Assembly: GCA_001805085.1 (NCBI GenBank)
Contig: MHEA01000003.1
Span: 1,211 to 8,910 of the forward strand
Direction: 5' to 3'
DNA from: Nitrospirae bacterium GWC2_57_9
GTDB lineage: Bacteria; Nitrospirota; UBA9217
Length of the DNA stretch: 7,700 nucleotides
The position numbers and the translations under genes were made by a program. The notes under the pieces are model-generated. The model did no database searches and was not told where the DNA came from. It saw only the letters and a list, made by a program, of their open reading frames with translations. Of this stretch, positions 6,048-7,700 are shown piece after piece. Position 1 is the first letter of the stretch. The number at the start of each line of letters is the position of its first letter.

Positions 6048-6157
6048 GCACAGAATTGTTATGACCTGACCGTTCGCGACGACGGTCCTGTCCGAAGGTT
6101 ATGAAGCCTTCTTAAGCGGTGCGCTCTTTGCCCGCTTTAGGAAGGCTTTTTCTTTTT
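6048..6157 (+). ncRNA. Candidate small RNA or attenuator leader (unassigned)
   Basis: Between the sigma-54-like element and the terminator lies about 110 nt that can fold into two hairpins. Hairpin one is GACCGT (6068-6073), an 8-base loop TCGCGACG, and ACGGTC (6082-6087). Hairpin two is the terminator. A short GAAGG at 6094-6098 can also pair with CCTTC (6107-6111), the 5' arm of the terminator, giving a possible anti-terminator of 5 bp. This is the layout of a riboswitch or attenuator controlling the downstream cytochrome, or of a free-standing small RNA. I looked for c-di-GMP/cGAMP (GEMM), fluoride, TPP and mini-ykkC signatures and found none convincing. The ends are estimates. Confidence 0.4.
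6104..6157 (+). terminator. Rho-independent terminator, rightward
   Basis: Arms AAGCCTTC (6104-6111) and GAAGGCTT (6141-6148) pair perfectly. After a small internal loop, AAGCGG (6114-6119) and CCGCTT (6132-6137) continue the stem around a loop of about 12 bases. A T-rich tract TTTTTCTTTTT follows at the 3' end on the plus strand only. No coding gene on the plus strand precedes it within the window, so it must end an RNA or attenuate the leader of the cytochrome gene. Confidence 0.85.
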
Positions 6158-6159
6158 GA

Positions 6160-6174
6160 GGACAGGGGGACAGG
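6160..6174. repeat. Tandem GGACAGG pair complementary to CCTGTCC at 6087-6093
   Basis: GGACAGG occurs at 6160-6166 and 6168-6174. Both copies are perfect reverse complements of CCTGTCC at 6087-6093, so the terminator hairpin is flanked by 7-bp inverted repeats about 67 and 75 bp apart. GGGGACAG-type sequences are frequent between genes in Geobacter-like and Nitrospirota genomes, where some are REP-like elements; this link is from memory. Confidence 0.4.
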
Positions 6175-6211
6175 TAAAACCGGAAAAAGAAACACCGGGA
6201 AATTCAACAAA

Positions 6212-6221
6212 AAGGAGGTGA
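6212..6221 (+). promoter_or_regulatory. Orphan perfect Shine-Dalgarno (AAGGAGGTGA) without a start codon
   Basis: Ten bases fully complementary to the 16S anti-Shine-Dalgarno tail lie 60 bp before the cytochrome ATG. No ATG, GTG or TTG follows at 5-12 bases; the only GTG (6218-6220) is inside the element itself. It could be a ribosome standby site, a remnant of a lost leader peptide, or a switch element in the leader. Confidence 0.45.
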
Positions 6222-6281
6222 GGTCGGAAGAATTCTCTTAATTAAAAGTAGCCGTATAAAACACGATAAAAGGAGAAAACG

Positions 6282-7700
6282 ATGAAAAGATTTTTGTTTG
6301 CAGCAATGGCATTTGTTCTATTTGCAGGAAACGTATATGCCGGAGACAGGTCTGTCAGCATGTCCGTTAATCCGGAGCCTGCTCTTCTCGGCAGCGCTGT
6401 ACGCCTCATATGCACCGGAACCGGAGACTGGGAACATGACCGCATCACGAGCGGAAAACTGACTCTCTGGAACGCGTCAGGGGTCAGGCTGCTGAGCGGT
6501 GTTTCGATGACGGTCAGCACGACTTCGAATCCGCCCTATTATACGGCCGATCTTTCCGCAACCTATGACTACTCGATCAAGAGTACAGAAAGCGCCGGCA
6601 CGTGGACGTTCGAGTGCACCATCAGCGACGGCGAGCATTCCGCGACCAGGCAGAGTACGTTCCAGGTTGCAACGAGCGGAGGCGCGGGCGGCTCTGGAGG
6701 GACAAATCCGGTTACAGCCCACCAGTCTATTACCTCATACAACGGTCCCTCGACCTGTATTGCTTGTCATACCACGGCCGGTCGGGATATGCTGAACAGC
6801 CTCCATATGACATGGTCCGGTCCGACACCGGAAGTGACGAATGCAGGCGGGGCAATGCTCGGCAAGGCGATCAAAGGCATCAACACCTTCTGCACGTATG
6901 CAATGTCCTCGAAAGGCACGTGCTTCAACTGCCACGTTCGTTCCGATGGAAATGCTCCGCATGCGGCGGGCGAGAACGATGTCGATTGTCTGATGTGCCA
7001 TAATGACACGTACCAGCGCAAGTTTATTCAGGATCCCAATAGCGGTGTCACGGTCACCAATGTACTCGGCATAATAAAGACCTACTACTTCGGCGTTGTT
7101 GAGCCTGATGGGGACTATGTAACGGAACCCGATTTTGCCCTGATGCCCCCGGGAATCACGATGGTGGATATCGCGAAAAACGTGCACAAGCCGACGAGGA
7201 AATCCTGCCTCCGCTGTCATGCGAAGGCCGGCGGCGCCGATTGGGCAAAGCGCGGGGACATGGGCCTGAACACGGTTGCACCGACCCGTGACCAGGACGT
7301 CCACATGTCCCAGGACGGCGCAAATCTGACCTGTACAGCCTGCCATAAAACGGCAAGCCACAAGATCGGCGGCCGCGGAATCGACCTTCGCCAGACCGAA
7401 GCTGCGGACCCGACCTGTCAGCAATGTCACGGCACGGCTCCGCACCCCTCCACTGCCGCGAATTACCTTACCATGAACCGGCATGCCGCCGGCCGCGTAT
7501 CGTGCCAGGTGTGTCATATCCGCACCTTCGGCAAAGGCGGCGCGACCGAGATGTCCCGCGATTGGAATGCGCCGGTCTGGAGTCCGCCGTTCTGCAACAA
7601 CCAGGGCGGTTTTGTGGGTCATGAAGTCAAGGTCTCCAACGTGCTTCCCGAGTACGTCTGGTTTGACGGCACTTCTTACGTCTACAATGTCGGCGAAACG
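6282..7700 (+). CDS. Exported multiheme cytochrome c, octaheme tetrathionate reductase-like, with Ig-like N-domain; 3' end beyond window
   Basis: The frame is open for 473 codons to the right edge. A signal peptide (residues 1-20, ending VYA) directs it to the periplasm or beyond. Residues 23-130 form a beta-rich Ig/PKD-like domain with Cys44 and Cys112 placed like an Ig disulfide, joined by a Gly/Ser linker (132-141). The haem region has seven CXXCH motifs at 159, 214, 236, 309, 351, 379 and 408. Segments SLHMTW (173-178), DVDCLMCHND (233-242), GADWAKRGDM (318-327) and DVHMSQDGANLTCTACHKT (339-357) match my memory of the octaheme tetrathionate reductase family, where one haem has a Lys ligand; Lys323 is a candidate. 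An eighth motif would lie past the edge. Relatives reduce tetrathionate, nitrite or hydroxylamine. ATG 6282 has AAGGAG six bases upstream. Confidence 0.88.
   Translation, partial: MKRFLFAAMAFVLFAGNVYAGDRSVSMSVNPEPALLGSAVRLICTGTGDWEHDRITSGKLTLWNASGVRLLSGVSMTVSTTSNPPYYTADLSATYDYSIKSTESAGTWTFECTISDGEHSATRQSTFQVATSGGAGGSGGTNPVTAHQSITSYNGPSTCIACHTTAGRDMLNSLHMTWSGPTPEVTNAGGAMLGKAIKGINTFCTYAMSSKGTCFNCHVRSDGNAPHAAGENDVDCLMCHNDTYQRKFIQDPNSGVTVTNVLGIIKTYYFGVVEPDGDYVTEPDFALMPPGITMVDIAKNVHKPTRKSCLRCHAKAGGADWAKRGDMGLNTVAPTRDQDVHMSQDGANLTCTACHKTASHKIGGRGIDLRQTEAADPTCQQCHGTAPHPSTAANYLTMNRHAAGRVSCQVCHIRTFGKGGATEMSRDWNAPVWSPPFCNNQGGFVGHEVKVSNVLPEYVWFDGTSYVYNVGET

Noticed and set aside
6046..6061. TGGCAC at 6046-6051 as a sigma-54 promoter
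   Set aside because: The -24 half is perfect, but the position of the obligatory GC in the -12 half holds TT. The element at 6022-6037 fits better.
6040..6160. GEMM (c-di-GMP/cGAMP) riboswitch before the cytochrome
   Set aside because: Such switches precede cytochrome genes in Geobacter, but the GGCAAACC-like and GCAAAGCC-like core segments are not present here.
6735..7622. 295-codon open frame on the minus strand
   Set aside because: It is the mirror of the cytochrome coding sequence, whose CXXCH motifs and signal peptide show the plus strand is coding.
1..7700. CRISPR arrays, tRNA or rRNA genes, insertion sequences
   Set aside because: Reading both strands I saw no regularly spaced repeats, cloverleaf with CCA-type end, rRNA-like segments or transposase motifs.

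Overview
The window looks like part of a chromosome from a moderately GC-rich, Gram-negative bacterium that respires anaerobically. A Desulfobacterota (Geobacter-like) or Nitrospirota member is my best guess. It rests on an exported multiheme c-type cytochrome, strong Shine-Dalgarno sites and GGACAGG-type intergenic repeats; nothing in the sequence fixes the taxonomy.

Minus strand, 5788 down to 1: a tightly packed gene cluster built around chromate-resistance (Chr) proteins. In transcription order it holds an 88-aa acidic Cys/His-tailed protein, full-length ChrB, the two-domain transporter ChrA, a 94-aa small protein, an HD-domain phosphohydrolase, a stand-alone ChrB C-terminal domain protein and an MFS transporter. 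After a 136-bp gap comes a ketopantoate-reductase-family protein cut by the left window edge. The first seven genes are separated by 13-38 bp or overlap by 4-20 bp, and each has a recognisable Shine-Dalgarno site, so they are probably one transcript. It starts from a consensus-like sigma-70 promoter (TTGACA, 17 bp, extended -10) that carries a perfect 7+2+7 palindrome across its spacer and -10 box. This is an operator-controlled, inducible design: a ChrB-type sensor, two exporters (ChrA and MFS) and several accessory enzymes or small proteins of unknown role.

Intergenic region 5729-6281 (553 bp): besides the promoter and operator it holds an upstream inverted repeat, an AT-rich stretch (about 5835-6020), a sigma-54-like element facing right, two hairpins ending in a strong rho-independent terminator, GGACAGG repeats and an orphan perfect Shine-Dalgarno sequence. 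The hairpin/terminator block is either a small RNA gene or an attenuating leader of the rightward gene.

Plus strand, 6282 to the right edge: the first 473 codons of an exported multiheme cytochrome c resembling the octaheme tetrathionate reductase family. It has seven CXXCH motifs inside the window and an unusual Ig-like N-terminal domain joined by a Gly-rich linker. Its divergent position next to the Chr cluster may be chance, or may reflect a combined reduction-plus-efflux response to an oxyanion; the latter is inference only.
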